Source: Herbihabitans rhizosphaerae (GTDB taxonomy: Bacteria > Actinomycetota > Actinomycetes > Mycobacteriales > Pseudonocardiaceae). From it: a stretch of DNA of 64,000 nt. The stretch is from positions 186,001-250,000 of the forward strand of contig NZ_SGWQ01000011.1 of NCBI RefSeq assembly GCF_004216555.1. Reading direction: 5' to 3'. Of this stretch, positions 33,580-45,193 are shown one piece after another. The number at the start of each line of letters is the position of its first letter. The first letter of the stretch is position 1. The notes below the pieces were generated by a model. It ran no database searches and had not been told where the DNA came from. It was given only the letters and a program-made list of their open reading frames with translations. Made by a program: the position numbers and the translations under genes.

Positions 33580-35184
33580 ATGGACGCGCCCGTGCTCGCC
33601 ACCGCCGCCGACTCGAGCGCCGAGTCGTTCCAGCGCTACACCAAGGAGCACACCGCGCTCGCCGACGAGCTGCGAGCGTCGCTGGCCACGGCCGGCCGCG
33701 GCGGCTCGGAGAAGGCGCGCACCCGGCACGTCGAGCGCGGCAAGCTGCTGCCGCGCGACCGGGTCGACTCGCTGGTCGACCCCGGCTCGCCGTTCCTCGA
33801 GCTGTCCCCGCTCGCCGCGCACGACATGTACGACGGCGAGGCACCCGGCGCCGGCATCATCACCGGGGTCGGGCGGGTGTCCGGCCGTGAGTGTGTGATC
33901 GTCGCCAACGACGCCACGGTCAAGGGCGGCACGTACTACCCGATGACCGTCAAGAAGCACCTGCGCGCCCAGGAAGTGGCGCTGCACAACAACCTTCCGT
34001 GCGTCTACCTGGTGGACTCCGGCGGCGCGTTCCTGCCGCGCCAGGACGAGGTGTTCCCGGATCGCGACCACTTCGGCCGGATCTTCTACAACCAGGCGAC
34101 CATGTCCGCGCGCGGCATCCCGCAGATCGCCGCCGTGCTCGGCTCGTGCACCGCCGGCGGCGCGTACGTGCCCGCGATGTCGGACGAGGCGGTGATCGTG
34201 CGCAACCAGGGCACGATCTTCCTCGGCGGCCCGCCGCTGGTGAAGGCCGCCACCGGCGAGGTCGTCACCGCGGAGGAGCTGGGCGGCGGCGACGTGCACT
34301 CGCGCATCTCCGGCGTGACCGACCACCTCGCCGAGGACGACCCGCACGCGCTGCGCATCGTCCGCTCGATCGTGTCCACCCTCGGCCCGCGTGCCCCGCG
34401 CGCCTGGGACGTCGCTCCGGTCGAGGAGCCGGCCGTCGACCCGCGCGACCTCTACGGCGTGGTGCCGACCGACTCCCGCACCCCGTACGACGTGCGCGAG
34501 GTGATCGCCCGCGTGGTGGACGGCTCGCGGTTCCGCGAGTTCAAGAAGGAGTACGGCGCCACGCTGGTCACCGGGTTCGCGCGGATTCACGGCCACCCGG
34601 TCGGGATCATCGCCAACAACGGCGTGCTGTTCGCCGAATCCGCCATGAAGGGCGCGCACTTCATCGAACTGTGCGACAAGCGCTCGATTCCGTTGGTGTT
34701 CCTGCAGAACATCACCGGCTTCATGGTCGGCCGCGACTACGAGGCGGGCGGGATCGCCAAGCACGGCGCGAAAATGGTGACCGCCGTGGCGTGCGCCCGG
34801 GTGCCGAAGTTCACCGTGGTCATCGGCGGCTCGTTCGGCGCCGGCAACTACTCGATGTGCGGCCGGGCGTACTCACCCCGATTCCTCTGGATGTGGCCGA
34901 ACGCGCGGATCTCCGTGATGGGCGGCGAGCAGGCGGCGTCCGTACTCGCGACGGTCCGGCGCGACCAGCTCGGTGACGAATGGTCGGCCGAGGACGAGGA
35001 GAGGTTCAAGGAGCCGATCCGGCAGCAGTACGAGGACCAGGGCAACCCGTACTACTCCACCGCGCGGCTCTGGGACGACGGCGTGATCGACCCGGCCGAC
35101 ACCCGCACGGTGCTCGGATTGGGCCTGTCCGCCTCGGCCAACGCACCACTCGAAGCGGTCAACTACGGCGTCTTTCGGATGTGA
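33580..35184 (+). CDS. accD1: Methylcrotonyl-CoA carboxylase, carboxyltransferase (beta) subunit
   Basis: 534 residues from ATG 33580 with a GGAG site. N-terminal part: [31 protein letters not shown]; carboxyltransferase blocks [60 protein letters not shown] and the C-terminal [18 protein letters not shown] are those of AccD1/MCCB rather than propionyl-CoA carboxylase. It transfers carboxyl from biotin to 3-methylcrotonyl-CoA in leucine breakdown. It is first in a three-gene operon with accA1 and fadE19 and lies behind two TetR operators. Confidence 0.93.
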   Translation: MDAPVLATAADSSAESFQRYTKEHTALADELRASLATAGRGGSEKARTRHVERGKLLPRDRVDSLVDPGSPFLELSPLAAHDMYDGEAPGAGIITGVGRVSGRECVIVANDATVKGGTYYPMTVKKHLRAQEVALHNNLPCVYLVDSGGAFLPRQDEVFPDRDHFGRIFYNQATMSARGIPQIAAVLGSCTAGGAYVPAMSDEAVIVRNQGTIFLGGPPLVKAATGEVVTAEELGGGDVHSRISGVTDHLAEDDPHALRIVRSIVSTLGPRAPRAWDVAPVEEPAVDPRDLYGVVPTDSRTPYDVREVIARVVDGSRFREFKKEYGATLVTGFARIHGHPVGIIANNGVLFAESAMKGAHFIELCDKRSIPLVFLQNITGFMVGRDYEAGGIAKHGAKMVTAVACARVPKFTVVIGGSFGAGNYSMCGRAYSPRFLWMWPNARISVMGGEQAASVLATVRRDQLGDEWSAEDEERFKEPIRQQYEDQGNPYYSTARLWDDGVIDPADTRTVLGLGLSASANAPLEAVNYGVFRM

Positions 35185-35186
35185 CG

Positions 35187-37184
35187 ATGTTCAACCGAGT
35201 ACTGATCGCCAACCGCGGCGAGATCGCCGTCCGGGTCGCGAAGACGTTGCGGGACATGGGAATCCGCTCGATCGCGGTGTACTCCGACGCGGACGCCGAC
35301 GCGCAGCACGTGCGCGCGGCGGACGAGGCGGTGCGGATCGGACCGGCAGCCGCGCTGGAGAGCTACCTGTCCATCGAGCGGATCATCGACGCGGCGCGGG
35401 AGACCGGCGCGCAGGCCGTGCACCCCGGCTACGGGTTCCTCGCCGAGAACGCGAAGTTCGCCCGCGCCTGCGCCGACGCCGGGCTGACGTTCATCGGCCC
35501 GCCGGTCGCCGCGATCGAGGCGATGGGCGACAAGATCCGCGCCAAGCAGGCCATGGTCGCCGCCGGAGTGCCGGTCGTCCCCGGCCGCACCGAGCACGGC
35601 ATGTCCGACGACGATCTGGCCGCAGCGGCCGAGGAGATCGGCTACCCGGTGCTGCTCAAGCCGTCCGCGGGCGGCGGCGGCAAGGGCATGCGGCTGGTGT
35701 CCGAAGTGGACGGTCTGGCCGGCGCGATCACCTCGGCGCGGCGCGAGGCGCGTGGCGCGTTCGGCGACGACACGCTGCTGATCGAGCGGTTCGTGATCCG
35801 GCCGAGGCACATCGAGATCCAGGTCCTCGCCGACTCCCACGGCAACGTGATCCACCTGGGCGAGCGCGAGTGCTCGCTGCAGCGGCGGCACCAGAAGATC
35901 GTCGAGGAGGCGCCGTCCCCGCTGCTGGACGCCGCCACGCGCGAGCGGATGGGCGCCGCGGCGGTGGAGGCGGCCAGGGCGGTCGACTACGTGGGCGCCG
36001 GCACGGTGGAGTTCATCGTGTCCGCCGACCGCCCCGACGAGTTCTTCTTCATGGAGATGAACACCCGGCTGCAGGTGGAGCACCCCGTCACCGAGATGAT
36101 CACCAACGTCGACCTGGTCGAGCAGCAGGTGAAGGTGGCCGCCGGCGAGACGCTCGATGCCTATGTGCGGCAGGTGCGGTTCCGCGGCCACGCGATCGAG
36201 GCGCGGGTGTACGCCGAGGACCCGGCGGCCGGATTCCTGCCGACCGGCGGCACGGTGATCGGCCTGTCCCAGCCCGACGACGTGCGGATCGACTCGGCCC
36301 TGCGCGTGGGCACCGTGGTCGGCTCGGACTACGACCCGATGCTGGCGAAGGTGATCACCTGGGGCGCCGACCGTGCCGAGGCACTGGCCAAGCTGGACGC
36401 CGCGCTGGGCCGGATGAGCGTGCGCGGCGTGGTCACCAATATCGGCTTCCTGCGCGCGCTGCTGCGTGACTCCGACGTCCGGTCCGGCACGCTGGACACC
36501 GAGCTGGTCGCCCGAAAGCTGGACGAACTCCTGAACGCACCTGGGGCGACACAAGAAGTTTCGGACGAGGTGTTCGTCGCCGCGGCACTCGACGAGCTGA
36601 TCGGCATGCGGCCGTCCGGCGAGGTCGTGGACCCGTGGGCGCTGCCCACCGGATGGCGGATCGGCGGCGCGGTCGGCACCACGTTCCCGCTGCGGTGCGG
36701 CGGCCGGCAGGTGACCGTCGTGGTCACCGGGACGCCCGACGCGGCCACCGTCCGCCTGGACGACGGCGATCCCGTCGCCGTGTCGGCCGACCGCGACGGA
36801 ACCGTGTTGTCGTTGACTCACAACGGAAAGCGACGGCGGTTCGAACGCTCGCTGGACCCGGCGAGCCACACCCTGTGGCTGTCCGCCGACGAGCTGGGTA
36901 CCTGGGCGGTCGAGGAGCACTCGATCCTGGAGATCGGATCGTCCACATCGGACAGTGGCGGCCCGGTCACCAGCCCGATGCCGGGCACCGTGCTCGCGGT
37001 GAGCGCCAAGGTCGGCGACACCGTCACGGCCGGCACCGCGCTGCTCGTGGTCGAGGCGATGAAGATGGAGCACACCATCACCGCACCGGTCGACGGTGTG
37101 CTCACTGAGCTGAATGTGCAAGCGGGCCAACAGGTCTCGCTGAATCAACCCCTTGCCGTGGTCACCCCACCGGAGGAAAGATGA
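35187..37184 (+). CDS. accA1: Methylcrotonyl-CoA carboxylase, biotin carboxylase/biotin carrier (alpha) subunit
   Basis: 665 residues from ATG 35187, two bases after the accD1 stop. Biotin carboxylase N-domain [23 protein letters not shown]-grasp domain with [14 protein letters not shown] (about 155-168) and [20 protein letters not shown] (about 282-301); C-terminal biotinyl domain with EAMKMEH near residue 629, the Lys being biotinylated. It carboxylates biotin using ATP and bicarbonate and works with AccD1 on 3-methylcrotonyl-CoA. It overlaps fadE19 by ATGA. Confidence 0.95.
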   Translation: MFNRVLIANRGEIAVRVAKTLRDMGIRSIAVYSDADADAQHVRAADEAVRIGPAAALESYLSIERIIDAARETGAQAVHPGYGFLAENAKFARACADAGLTFIGPPVAAIEAMGDKIRAKQAMVAAGVPVVPGRTEHGMSDDDLAAAAEEIGYPVLLKPSAGGGGKGMRLVSEVDGLAGAITSARREARGAFGDDTLLIERFVIRPRHIEIQVLADSHGNVIHLGERECSLQRRHQKIVEEAPSPLLDAATRERMGAAAVEAARAVDYVGAGTVEFIVSADRPDEFFFMEMNTRLQVEHPVTEMITNVDLVEQQVKVAAGETLDAYVRQVRFRGHAIEARVYAEDPAAGFLPTGGTVIGLSQPDDVRIDSALRVGTVVGSDYDPMLAKVITWGADRAEALAKLDAALGRMSVRGVVTNIGFLRALLRDSDVRSGTLDTELVARKLDELLNAPGATQEVSDEVFVAAALDELIGMRPSGEVVDPWALPTGWRIGGAVGTTFPLRCGGRQVTVVVTGTPDAATVRLDDGDPVAVSADRDGTVLSLTHNGKRRRFERSLDPASHTLWLSADELGTWAVEEHSILEIGSSTSDSGGPVTSPMPGTVLAVSAKVGDTVTAGTALLVVEAMKMEHTITAPVDGVLTELNVQAGQQVSLNQPLAVVTPPEER

Positions 37185-38335
37185 TCGACCTGAGGCTCGA
37201 CGAGGAGCACGAGGCACTGAGAAAGACCGTCCAGGAGTTCGCCCGCGACGAGGTCGCCCCGGTGATCGGGGACTTCTACGAGCGCGAGGAGTTCCCGTAC
37301 GAGATCGTCGCCAAGATGGGCCGCATGGGCCTGTTCGGCCTGCCCTTCTCCGAGGAGTACGGCGGCATGGGCGGCGACTACTTCGCGCTGTGCCTGGCGC
37401 TGGAAGAACTCGCGCGCGTCGACTCGTCGGTGGCGATCACACTGGAGGCGGGTGTCTCCCTCGGCGCGATGCCGATCTACCGGTTCGGCACCGCCGAGCA
37501 GAAGCAGCGCTGGCTGCCGCGGCTCACCACGGGGGAGCAGCTCGGCGCGTTCGGGCTCACCGAGCCGGGCGGCGGGTCGGACGCGGGCGCCACTCGCACC
37601 ACCGCCAAGCTGGACGGCGACCACTGGGTGATCAACGGCTCCAAGGCGTTCATCACCAACTCGGGTACCGACATCACCGAGCTGGTCACCGTCACCGCGG
37701 TGACCGACGTGAAACCCAACGGGCGCAAGGAGATCACCGCGATCGTCATCCCGTCCGGCACATCGGGCTTCACCGTGTCGAAGAAGTACTCCAAGGTCGG
37801 CTGGAACGCCTCGGACACCCGTGAGCTGGCCTTCGCCGACGTGCGGGTGCCGGCGGAGAACATCATCGGCGAGCAGGGGCGCGGGTACGCGCAGTTCCTG
37901 TCCATCCTGGACGAGGGACGGGTGGCGATCGCCGCGCTGTCCGTGGGTCTGGCCCAGGGGTGCGTCGACGAGTGCCTGCGCTACGTCGGCGAGCGCGAGG
38001 CGTTCGGCCACAAGATCGGCACCTACCAGGCGATCCAGTTCAAGATCGCCGACATGGAGGTGCGGGCGCACACCGCGCGGCTGGCGTACTACGCGGCGGC
38101 GGCCAAGATGCTGCGCGGCGAGCCGTTCAAGCGTGAGGCGGCGATCGCGAAGCTGGTGTCGTCCAACGCCGCCATGGACAACGCGCGCGAGGCCACGCAG
38201 ATCTTCGGCGGGTACGGCTTCATGAACGAGTTCCCGGTCGGCCGGTTCTACCGCGACGCCAAGATCCTGGAGATCGGCGAGGGCACCAGCGAGGTGCAGC
38301 GGATGCTGATCGCGCGGGAACTTGGAGTGGGCTGA
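37181..38335 (+). CDS. fadE19: Isovaleryl-CoA dehydrogenase-type acyl-CoA dehydrogenase
   Basis: 384 residues, coupled to accA1 by ATGA. It has [26 protein letters not shown] for [31 protein letters not shown] and the C-terminal [21 protein letters not shown]. In contrast with the pair at 10788-13057, a canonical EGTSE is present. In leucine breakdown it would oxidise isovaleryl-CoA (or another branched acyl-CoA) to the substrate of the carboxylase encoded by the two preceding genes. Order accD1-accA1-fadE19 corresponds to the mycobacterial cluster. A hairpin terminator follows at 38350. Confidence 0.93.
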   Translation: MIDLRLDEEHEALRKTVQEFARDEVAPVIGDFYEREEFPYEIVAKMGRMGLFGLPFSEEYGGMGGDYFALCLALEELARVDSSVAITLEAGVSLGAMPIYRFGTAEQKQRWLPRLTTGEQLGAFGLTEPGGGSDAGATRTTAKLDGDHWVINGSKAFITNSGTDITELVTVTAVTDVKPNGRKEITAIVIPSGTSGFTVSKKYSKVGWNASDTRELAFADVRVPAENIIGEQGRGYAQFLSILDEGRVAIAALSVGLAQGCVDECLRYVGEREAFGHKIGTYQAIQFKIADMEVRAHTARLAYYAAAAKMLRGEPFKREAAIAKLVSSNAAMDNAREATQIFGGYGFMNEFPVGRFYRDAKILEIGEGTSEVQRMLIARELGVG

Positions 38336-38349
38336 CGGGCCGGCTCCGC

Positions 38350-38386
38350 CCGGGGTTTGACGGTCTTCAAGACCCACAAACCCCGG
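38350..38386 (+). terminator. Hairpin terminator of the leucine operon
   Basis: CCGGGGTTT (38350-38358) pairs with AAACCCCGG (38378-38386), and GGTCTT/AAGACC forms an inner stem around a single C. It starts 14 bases after the fadE19 stop. Confidence 0.72.
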
Positions 38387-38476
38387 TCGGAGATGTCCAC
38401 AACGACAGCAAACCCGGCCACAAGACCCTCCGAAGGACGGTTCACCGGCGTGGCGGCGCTCGCCACGCTGGTTCAC

Positions 38477-40324
38477 ATGCGCCCGTCCCGTCTCCTGCTG
38501 TGCGCGGCTATCGCGCTCGTGGCCGTTCCAGTGCCGCTGGCGTCCGCCGAGCCGCCGCCGTCCGACCGTCCCGTGCCGCCGCCGTGGCTGAAGATGGCCG
38601 ACGGCATGAGCCAGCCGCAGTTCGCCACGGCCGACGCGATCGACGAGGTCGCGTTCGTCGAGACCACTGTGGACAGTGACAAGGACGGCAAGAAGGATCG
38701 CGTCCGAGTGACGGTCGAGCGGCCCGCCGTCGCGCCGGGCGCCAAGGTGCCGGTGCTGTTCGAGCACAGCCCCTACCGGTACGGCACCAACCCGAACGCG
38801 CCGAACCACAACGTGGACGTGGACCGGTTGCCACAGGAGGACATCCGGCCGAACGGTCCGGCCGGCGACGGGCGCACCAGGACCGGGAAAATGGGCACCT
38901 CCGCCGTGGACACCGACTACTGGGTGAGCCGCGGCTACGCCACCGTGCTCGGCGAGAGCATCGGCACGGCCGGATCGGACGGCTGCCCGACGGTCGGCGA
39001 CATGAACGAGGCACTGGCCGGCAAGGCGATCATCGACTGGCTCAACGGGCGCGCGCCCGCGTGGAACGAGGCCGGCGAGCCGGTGACGGCGGACTGGTCC
39101 ACCGGCGATGTCGCGATGACCGGAGTCTCCTACGACGGCACGCTGCCGAACATGATCGCGACCACCGGCGTCGAGGGCCTGCGCACGATCATCCCGATCT
39201 CGGCCATCTCGAACTGGTACGACTACTACCGCGCCGGAGGCCTGGTGCGCGCGCCGCACTCGAACGAGTCCGGCACCGGCACCAACTCCTTCCAGGGCGA
39301 GGACCTCAGCGTGCTCGCCGAGTTCGTCCAGGGCGAGGATCGCCTCAAGAAGTGCAAGGCGGTGACCGACGGCCTGCGCACGATCCAGGACCGGCACACC
39401 GGCGACTACAGCGCCGACTGGAAGGAGCGCGACTACCTCCAGCGCGCCAACGGCGTCAAGGCGAGCGTGTTCGTAGTGCACGGGCTCGAGGACTACAACG
39501 TGATGCCGACGGCGTTCGCGTCGTGGTGGGAAGCGTTGCGGCGCAACAACGTTCCGCGCAAGATCTGGCTGCACAACGGCGGCCACGGCGGCCCGCAGGG
39601 CGGTGGCTATCAGCAGACGCTCACCAAGTGGATGGACCACTGGCTGTTCGGCGTGGACAACGGGATCATGGACGAGCCGCTCGCCGACGTGCAGCGGCCC
39701 GCGGGCGACTACGTGAAGTCGGCTGACTGGCCGGTCCCGGACAGCCGGGACACGACCCTGCACCTGTCCGCGCCCAACGCGACCGACCCCGGCGCGCTGC
39801 GTCCCGCGCCCGGTGGCCCGGCCGACGTGCGGCAGAGCTTCGTGGACAAGGGCCGCGAGCTGAACACCGACAAGGCACTCGTGCCGAATCCGGACACGGC
39901 GAACCCGAACCGGCTGGTGTACCTGTCCGAGCCGCTCGGCAAGGAGGCACACCTGAGCGGCACGCCGTCGGTGTCGGTGAAGGTGTCCGTGGACAACCGG
40001 TTCGCCGCCAACCTGACTGCCGTGCTGGTGGACTACGGCCCGGCCGGCTCGACGGCGGCACCGGTCGTGGTCACCCGTGGCTGGGCCGATCCGCAGAACC
40101 GCGAGTCGCTCGACGCGAGCAAGCCGATCGAGCAGGGCACGGAGTACCCGGTCGGCTGGAAGCTCGAGCCCGACGACCACGTGTTCGCCCAAGGCCACCG
40201 GATCGGCCTGGTGATCGTGTCGACCGATCAGCAGTTCACCCTGCGGCCCACGTCGGGCACGAAACTGAGCGTGACACCGGCCGGTAGCTCGCTCGTTCTG
40301 CCGGTCGTCGGCGGGTTGGGCTGA
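38477..40324 (+). CDS. Secreted Xaa-Pro dipeptidyl-peptidase-like (CocE/NonD) hydrolase, copy 1
   Basis: 615 residues from ATG 38477. Signal peptide MRPSRLLLCAAIALVAVPVPLASA, then a mature PPPWLKMADGMSQPQF start found in secreted actinobacterial X-Pro peptidases. The alpha/beta-hydrolase domain has SDGCPT, nucleophile elbow [18 protein letters not shown] with the probable acid Asp, and NGGHGGPQG with the probable His. A C-terminal jelly-roll domain (about 455-610) ends with GTKLSVTPAGSSLVLPV. It would release Xaa-Pro dipeptides outside the cell. The next gene is a close tandem paralogue. Confidence 0.92.
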   Translation: MRPSRLLLCAAIALVAVPVPLASAEPPPSDRPVPPPWLKMADGMSQPQFATADAIDEVAFVETTVDSDKDGKKDRVRVTVERPAVAPGAKVPVLFEHSPYRYGTNPNAPNHNVDVDRLPQEDIRPNGPAGDGRTRTGKMGTSAVDTDYWVSRGYATVLGESIGTAGSDGCPTVGDMNEALAGKAIIDWLNGRAPAWNEAGEPVTADWSTGDVAMTGVSYDGTLPNMIATTGVEGLRTIIPISAISNWYDYYRAGGLVRAPHSNESGTGTNSFQGEDLSVLAEFVQGEDRLKKCKAVTDGLRTIQDRHTGDYSADWKERDYLQRANGVKASVFVVHGLEDYNVMPTAFASWWEALRRNNVPRKIWLHNGGHGGPQGGGYQQTLTKWMDHWLFGVDNGIMDEPLADVQRPAGDYVKSADWPVPDSRDTTLHLSAPNATDPGALRPAPGGPADVRQSFVDKGRELNTDKALVPNPDTANPNRLVYLSEPLGKEAHLSGTPSVSVKVSVDNRFAANLTAVLVDYGPAGSTAAPVVVTRGWADPQNRESLDASKPIEQGTEYPVGWKLEPDDHVFAQGHRIGLVIVSTDQQFTLRPTSGTKLSVTPAGSSLVLPVVGGLG

Positions 40325-40348
40325 TCAGTCGCTCGACTCCGGGCCGTT

Positions 40349-40374
40349 CGTGATTCAGGATGTTCTGGATCACG
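40349..40374. promoter_or_regulatory. Inverted repeat between the tandem peptidase genes
   Basis: CGTGATTCAG (40349-40358) and CTGGATCACG (40365-40374) form a 10-bp inverted repeat with one G-T mismatch and a six-base loop, 20 bases before the second peptidase start. It could be a regulator site or a short hairpin between the two cistrons. Confidence 0.4.
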
Positions 40375-40393
40375 AGCCAACGGAGGTTCGCAC

Positions 40394-42212
40394 ATGCGCC
40401 GGTTCGCCGTACTGGGAATTGCCCTGGCACTCGTCGGAGTGCCAGCGTCGATCGCTACCGCCGCGCCACCGGATCGGCCCACGCCGCCGCCGTGGCTCAA
40501 GATCGTCGACGGGGTGAGCGCGCCGCAGTTCTCGCTGGACGAGGCGATCGAGGAGACGCTCTTCGTCGAGTCCACTGTGGACAGTGATCTGGACGGCAAG
40601 CGGGACCGGGTGCGGCTGCGCCTGTCCCGGCCGAAGGAGACCAGCACGCAGGGCATCAAGGTGCCGGTGGTCTTCGAACAGAGCCCGTACCGGTTCGGCA
40701 CGAATCCCAACGCGGCCAACCACAACGTGGACTACGACGTGCTGCCGCAGGAGTTCATCCAGCCCCGGATCGCCGGCGCGGACACCGGCGTCCGGACGGC
40801 GAAGGCCGATCTGCCCGGCTCGCTGGACAACTACTGGGTGCCGCGCGGCTACGCCGTGGTGCTCGGCGAGAGCATCGGCACGGCCGGCTCGGACGGCTGC
40901 CCGACGGTCGGCGACCGGAACGAGACGCTCGGCACCAAGGCGATCATCGACTGGCTGAACGGGCGCGCGCCCGCGTGGAACGAGGCCGGCGCACCGGTGT
41001 CGGCCGGCTGGACCACCGGCGACGTCGGCATGATCGGCACCTCGTACAACGGCACGCTGCCCAACCAGGTCGCCACCACGGGCGTGGAAGGTCTGCGCAC
41101 GATCGTGCCGGTATCGGCGATCGCCAGTTGGTACGACTATTACCGCGCCAACGGCCTGGTGCGCGCGCCGCACTCGGCCAAGTCCGGCGTCGGCGTGAAC
41201 GGCTTCCAGGGCGAGGATCTGGACGTGCTCGCCGAGTTCGTCCAGGGCGAGTCCCGGCTGGAGAAGTGTCGCCACGTGACCGATCGGCTGCGCGAGATCC
41301 AGGACCGCACGACTGGCGATTACAGCGCGGACTGGAAGGAGCGGGACTACCTGCACCGGGCGCGCGGCGTGAAGTCCAGCGTGTTCGTGGTGCACGGGCT
41401 CGAGGACTACAACGTGATGCCGACGGCGTTCGCGTCCTGGTGGGAATCGTTGCGGCGCAACAACGTTCCGCGCAAGATCTGGCTGCACAACGGCGGGCAC
41501 GGCGGTCCGCAGGGTGTCACCGACTACCAGCGCACGCTCAACCGCTGGATGGACCACTGGCTGTTCGGCGTACCCAATGGAGTCATGGACGACCCGCGCG
41601 CCGACGTGCAGCGGCCGGCCGGCGACTACGTGAAGTCGGCCGACTGGCCGGTGCCCGGCAGCCGGGACACCACGCTGCATCTGGGCGCCACCAACGCATC
41701 CGAGCCGGGCACGCTGTCGCCGAAGCCGCAGCAGGGCGGGCCGAAGCCGCGGCAGAGCTTCACCGACCGCGGGCGCGAGCTGAACACCGACACCGCGCTG
41801 CTGCCGAACCCGGACGCCGCGAACCCGAACCGGCTGATCTATCTGTCGCAGCCGCTGCCCGCCGAAGCGCATCTGAGCGGCACGCCGTCGGTGGCGCTGC
41901 GCGCGTCCGTGGACAACCGGTACGCGGCGAACCTGACTGCGGTACTCATCGACTACGGCCCGCCGGGCAGCGCCGCGCCGCCGGTGATGGTCACCCGAGG
42001 GTGGACCGACGTGCAGAATCGCCGGTCGGTCGACAAGAGCACGCCGATCCAGCAGGGCACCGAGTACACGTTCGACTGGAAGCTGGAGCCGGACGACTAC
42101 GTCTTCCCGGCCGGCCACCGGATCGGCCTGGTGATCGTGTCCACCGATCAGGAGTACACGCTGCGCCCACTGCCCGGCACCGCGCTCACCGTGAACCCGG
42201 CGCGCAGCACGG

Positions 42213-42235
<23 letters not shown>
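40394..42235 (+). CDS. Secreted Xaa-Pro dipeptidyl-peptidase-like (CocE/NonD) hydrolase, copy 2
   Basis: 613 residues from ATG 40394 after CAACGGAGG. Signal peptide [23 protein letters not shown]. It is collinear with copy 1 throughout: [22 protein letters not shown], nucleophile elbow [27 protein letters not shown] and a C-terminal jelly-roll ending [11 protein letters not shown]. The two genes probably arose by tandem duplication; differences are spread along the length, so the duplication is not recent. Its 3' end overlaps the convergent aldo/keto reductase gene by 23 bases. Confidence 0.92.
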
Positions 42236-43223
<988 letters not shown>

Positions 43224-43288
43224 TGGCCACTCCGTTCGCCGGCGACGAATTCGTCACGTCCGACGTTGTCAGCTGCCGGTCTCGGCGG

Positions 43289-43333
43289 CCAATACCCGTT
43301 GCCATGCCGCGATGGAATGAGAACGGGTATTGG
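43289..43333. promoter_or_regulatory. 12-bp inverted repeat in divergent promoter
   Basis: CCAATACCCGTT (43289-43300) and its exact complement AACGGGTATTGG (43322-43333) are separated by 21 bases that contain an inner CCAT/ATGG pair. The site lies between the divergent aldo/keto reductase and NTF2-like starts, 32 bases before the latter. Confidence 0.6.
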
Positions 43334-43365
43334 ACCGCGATCGGGCCGGCTGATTGCCTCGGTTC

Positions 43366-43929
43366 ATGGACGAGAACTCGACAGCCACCAATCAGGACGG
43401 GATCAGCCGGGCGACGCTGCTCCGCGGAGCAGCGCTGAGTGTCGCGGGAGCGGTCGGCTTGGGATTGGCCGGACAGACACCAGCGGGTGCGGCGGGCCGG
43501 AGCGAACACCCGAATGTGCGCCTCATCCGCGATTACTACGCCGCCTATGCCAGCGGTGACCTCGACGCGTTGCGCCGGTTCTTCGCTCAGGACATCACGT
43601 GGACGATTCCCGGGCACCACCCGCTGGCGGGTGTCAAGAAAGGGACCGACGAGGTGCTCGCGTTCTTCGCCGAACTCGGCAAGGCGGGCTTTCGGGCCGA
43701 GACGATCTTCCTCGCGGCCGACGGCGACTGGGTGGTCGACGTGCACCGCGGATGGAGCACGACACCCGAGGGGCTGGACACGTTCTGGGCGCTCGCCTTT
43801 CGCATTCGGGGTCGCAGGATCGCGGAGGCGATCAACTTTCCCGGCGACCAACACGCCGCCGACGCCTTCTTCTGGCGCAGTTACCCCCTCGCCCCGCTGC
43901 CCGACCGTCTTGCCAACCCGGCGAGCTAA
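43366..43929 (+). CDS. Exported NTF2/SnoaL-like protein
   Basis: 187 residues from ATG 43366 (TTG 43354 possible; neither has a ribosome-binding site). The N terminus SRATLLRGAALSVAGAVGLGLAGQTPAGAAG resembles a Tat signal with one Arg of the twin pair replaced. The rest is a SnoaL-like cone fold: NVRLIRDYYAAYASGDLDALRRFFAQDITWTIPGHHPLAG. Catalytic function cannot be assigned. It is divergent from an aldo/keto reductase, which suggests a shared small-molecule pathway. Confidence 0.8.
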   Translation: MDENSTATNQDGISRATLLRGAALSVAGAVGLGLAGQTPAGAAGRSEHPNVRLIRDYYAAYASGDLDALRRFFAQDITWTIPGHHPLAGVKKGTDEVLAFFAELGKAGFRAETIFLAADGDWVVDVHRGWSTTPEGLDTFWALAFRIRGRRIAEAINFPGDQHAADAFFWRSYPLAPLPDRLANPAS

Positions 43930-44714
43930 GGGTTCTGCTCGTCCTGGAGTCGCCGGCGGAGGCGTTCGAGGGTGCGCGACAGCAGGCGGGACACGTGCAT
44001 CTGGGAGATCCCGATGCGCTCGGCGATCTGCGTCTGTGTCATGTTGCGGAAGAATCGCAGCGCGAGAATGTGGCGCTCCCGCTCGGGCAGTTCGCGCACC
44101 AGCGGCTCCAGCGACTCGTGGTACTCGACGCCCTCCAGCGCCGGGTCCTCCTCGCCGATGCGGTCGCGCAGCGGGGTGACCTCGTCGTCGGCGCCGCCGC
44201 GCACCTCGTCCAGCGACACCGAGTGGTACGCCGCGCTCGCCTCCAGCCCCTCGTAGACCTGCTCCTTGGTCATCCCGAGGTGCTCGGCGATCTCGCTCGG
44301 CTTCGGTGCGCGCCCGAGCCGCTGGGACAGTTCCGCGCTGGCCGCGCTGACCGACAGGTGCAACTCCTTGAGCCGGCGCGGAACCCGGACCGACCAACTG
44401 GTGTCCCGGAAGTGCCGGCGGACCTCGCCCATGATCGTCGGCACGGCGAAGGACAGGAAGTCCGAGCCGCGCTCCGGGTCGAACCGGTCCACCGCGTTGA
44501 TCAACCCGACGGTGGCCACCTGGGTCAGGTCGTCGCGCGGCTCACCCCGGTTGCCGAACCTGGCCGCGATGTGCTGCGCGAGCGGAAGATGTTCGGTGAC
44601 AAGGGTTTCCCGCAACTCGGCACGCTTCGGGTCGGACTCGGGCAGCGCGGCCAGCTCGCCGAACAGCGGCGCGAGATGCGCGTAGTCCCCGGTGTGCTCC
44701 TTGGCACCGGTCAC
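43926..44714 (-). CDS. SigF/SigB-type alternative sigma factor
   Basis: 262 residues from GTG 44714, which overlaps the anti-sigma stop (GTGA). Sigma region 2 shows as HIAARFGNRGEPRDDLTQVATVGLINAVDRFDPERG and TIMGEVRRHFRDTSWSVRVPRRLKEL. Region 3 follows, and region 4 helix-turn-helix is MTQTQIAERIGISQMHVSRLLSRTLERLR. This is the SigF/SigB stress subgroup. It is co-translated with its probable anti-sigma factor and follows an anti-anti-sigma gene, so it is held inactive until the partner switch releases it. Confidence 0.94.
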   Translation of the reverse strand: MTGAKEHTGDYAHLAPLFGELAALPESDPKRAELRETLVTEHLPLAQHIAARFGNRGEPRDDLTQVATVGLINAVDRFDPERGSDFLSFAVPTIMGEVRRHFRDTSWSVRVPRRLKELHLSVSAASAELSQRLGRAPKPSEIAEHLGMTKEQVYEGLEASAAYHSVSLDEVRGGADDEVTPLRDRIGEEDPALEGVEYHESLEPLVRELPERERHILALRFFRNMTQTQIAERIGISQMHVSRLLSRTLERLRRRLQDEQNP

Positions 44715-45136
44715 GTGGTGGCCGTTCTGTTCTTGGCGATGTCGACCTGGATCACGTAGTGGCCGTCGACGGACTCCAGTCGGGTGCTGACCGAGTCGGT
44801 CAACGTGGTGAGCACGGTCCACCCGAACGAGTCACGCTTGGGCAGATCGTCGTTGTGCGAGGTCACCCTCACGCACGCCTCGATACGGTCGGGTGACAGC
44901 CGGAAGACGCAATCCATGGCCGAGCCGGGGACCGCGCGCACGATCAGGTCCGTGCACACCTCGTCGACGGCGAGCTTCAGGTCGGCGATCGCGTCGATGT
45001 CGAAGTCGGCGCCCATCGCGATGTGGGCGGCCACCGCACGGACGACGGACAGGTGCTCGAGCTGGGCGCCAAGTCTCAACTCGACCTGGTCAACCAACTC
45101 GGCTTCCTCGGTCAGCGTCGACTCAGGGTCGCCCAC
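44711..45136 (-). CDS. RsbW/UsfX-like anti-sigma factor (histidine-kinase-like ATPase)
   Basis: About 141 residues from GTG 45136, chosen because GAGGAG lies five bases upstream; GTG 45142 is an alternative. The HATPase domain begins LRLGAQLEHLSVVRAVAAHIA and has the N-box as DLKLAVDEVCTDLIVRA, where Asp stands at the usual Asn, then FGWTVLTTLTDSV. Anti-sigma kinases bind their sigma factor and phosphorylate the STAS antagonist. The N-box change could weaken kinase activity, as in UsfX-type proteins. It sits between STAS and sigma genes. Confidence 0.86.
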   Translation of the reverse strand: MGDPESTLTEEAELVDQVELRLGAQLEHLSVVRAVAAHIAMGADFDIDAIADLKLAVDEVCTDLIVRAVPGSAMDCVFRLSPDRIEACVRVTSHNDDLPKRDSFGWTVLTTLTDSVSTRLESVDGHYVIQVDIAKNRTATT

Positions 45137-45193
45137 GGTCACTCCTCGTCGCACTCGTGCCACCGTCCGGTCCGACAGCGGCACGAACGTACC

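Noticed and set aside
37145-40198. A 1017-codon open frame antisense to accA1, fadE19 and the first peptidase gene
   Set aside because: Long antisense frames are expected at this GC content. The sense proteins have clear families, and the antisense product is His/Arg/Val-rich without domains.
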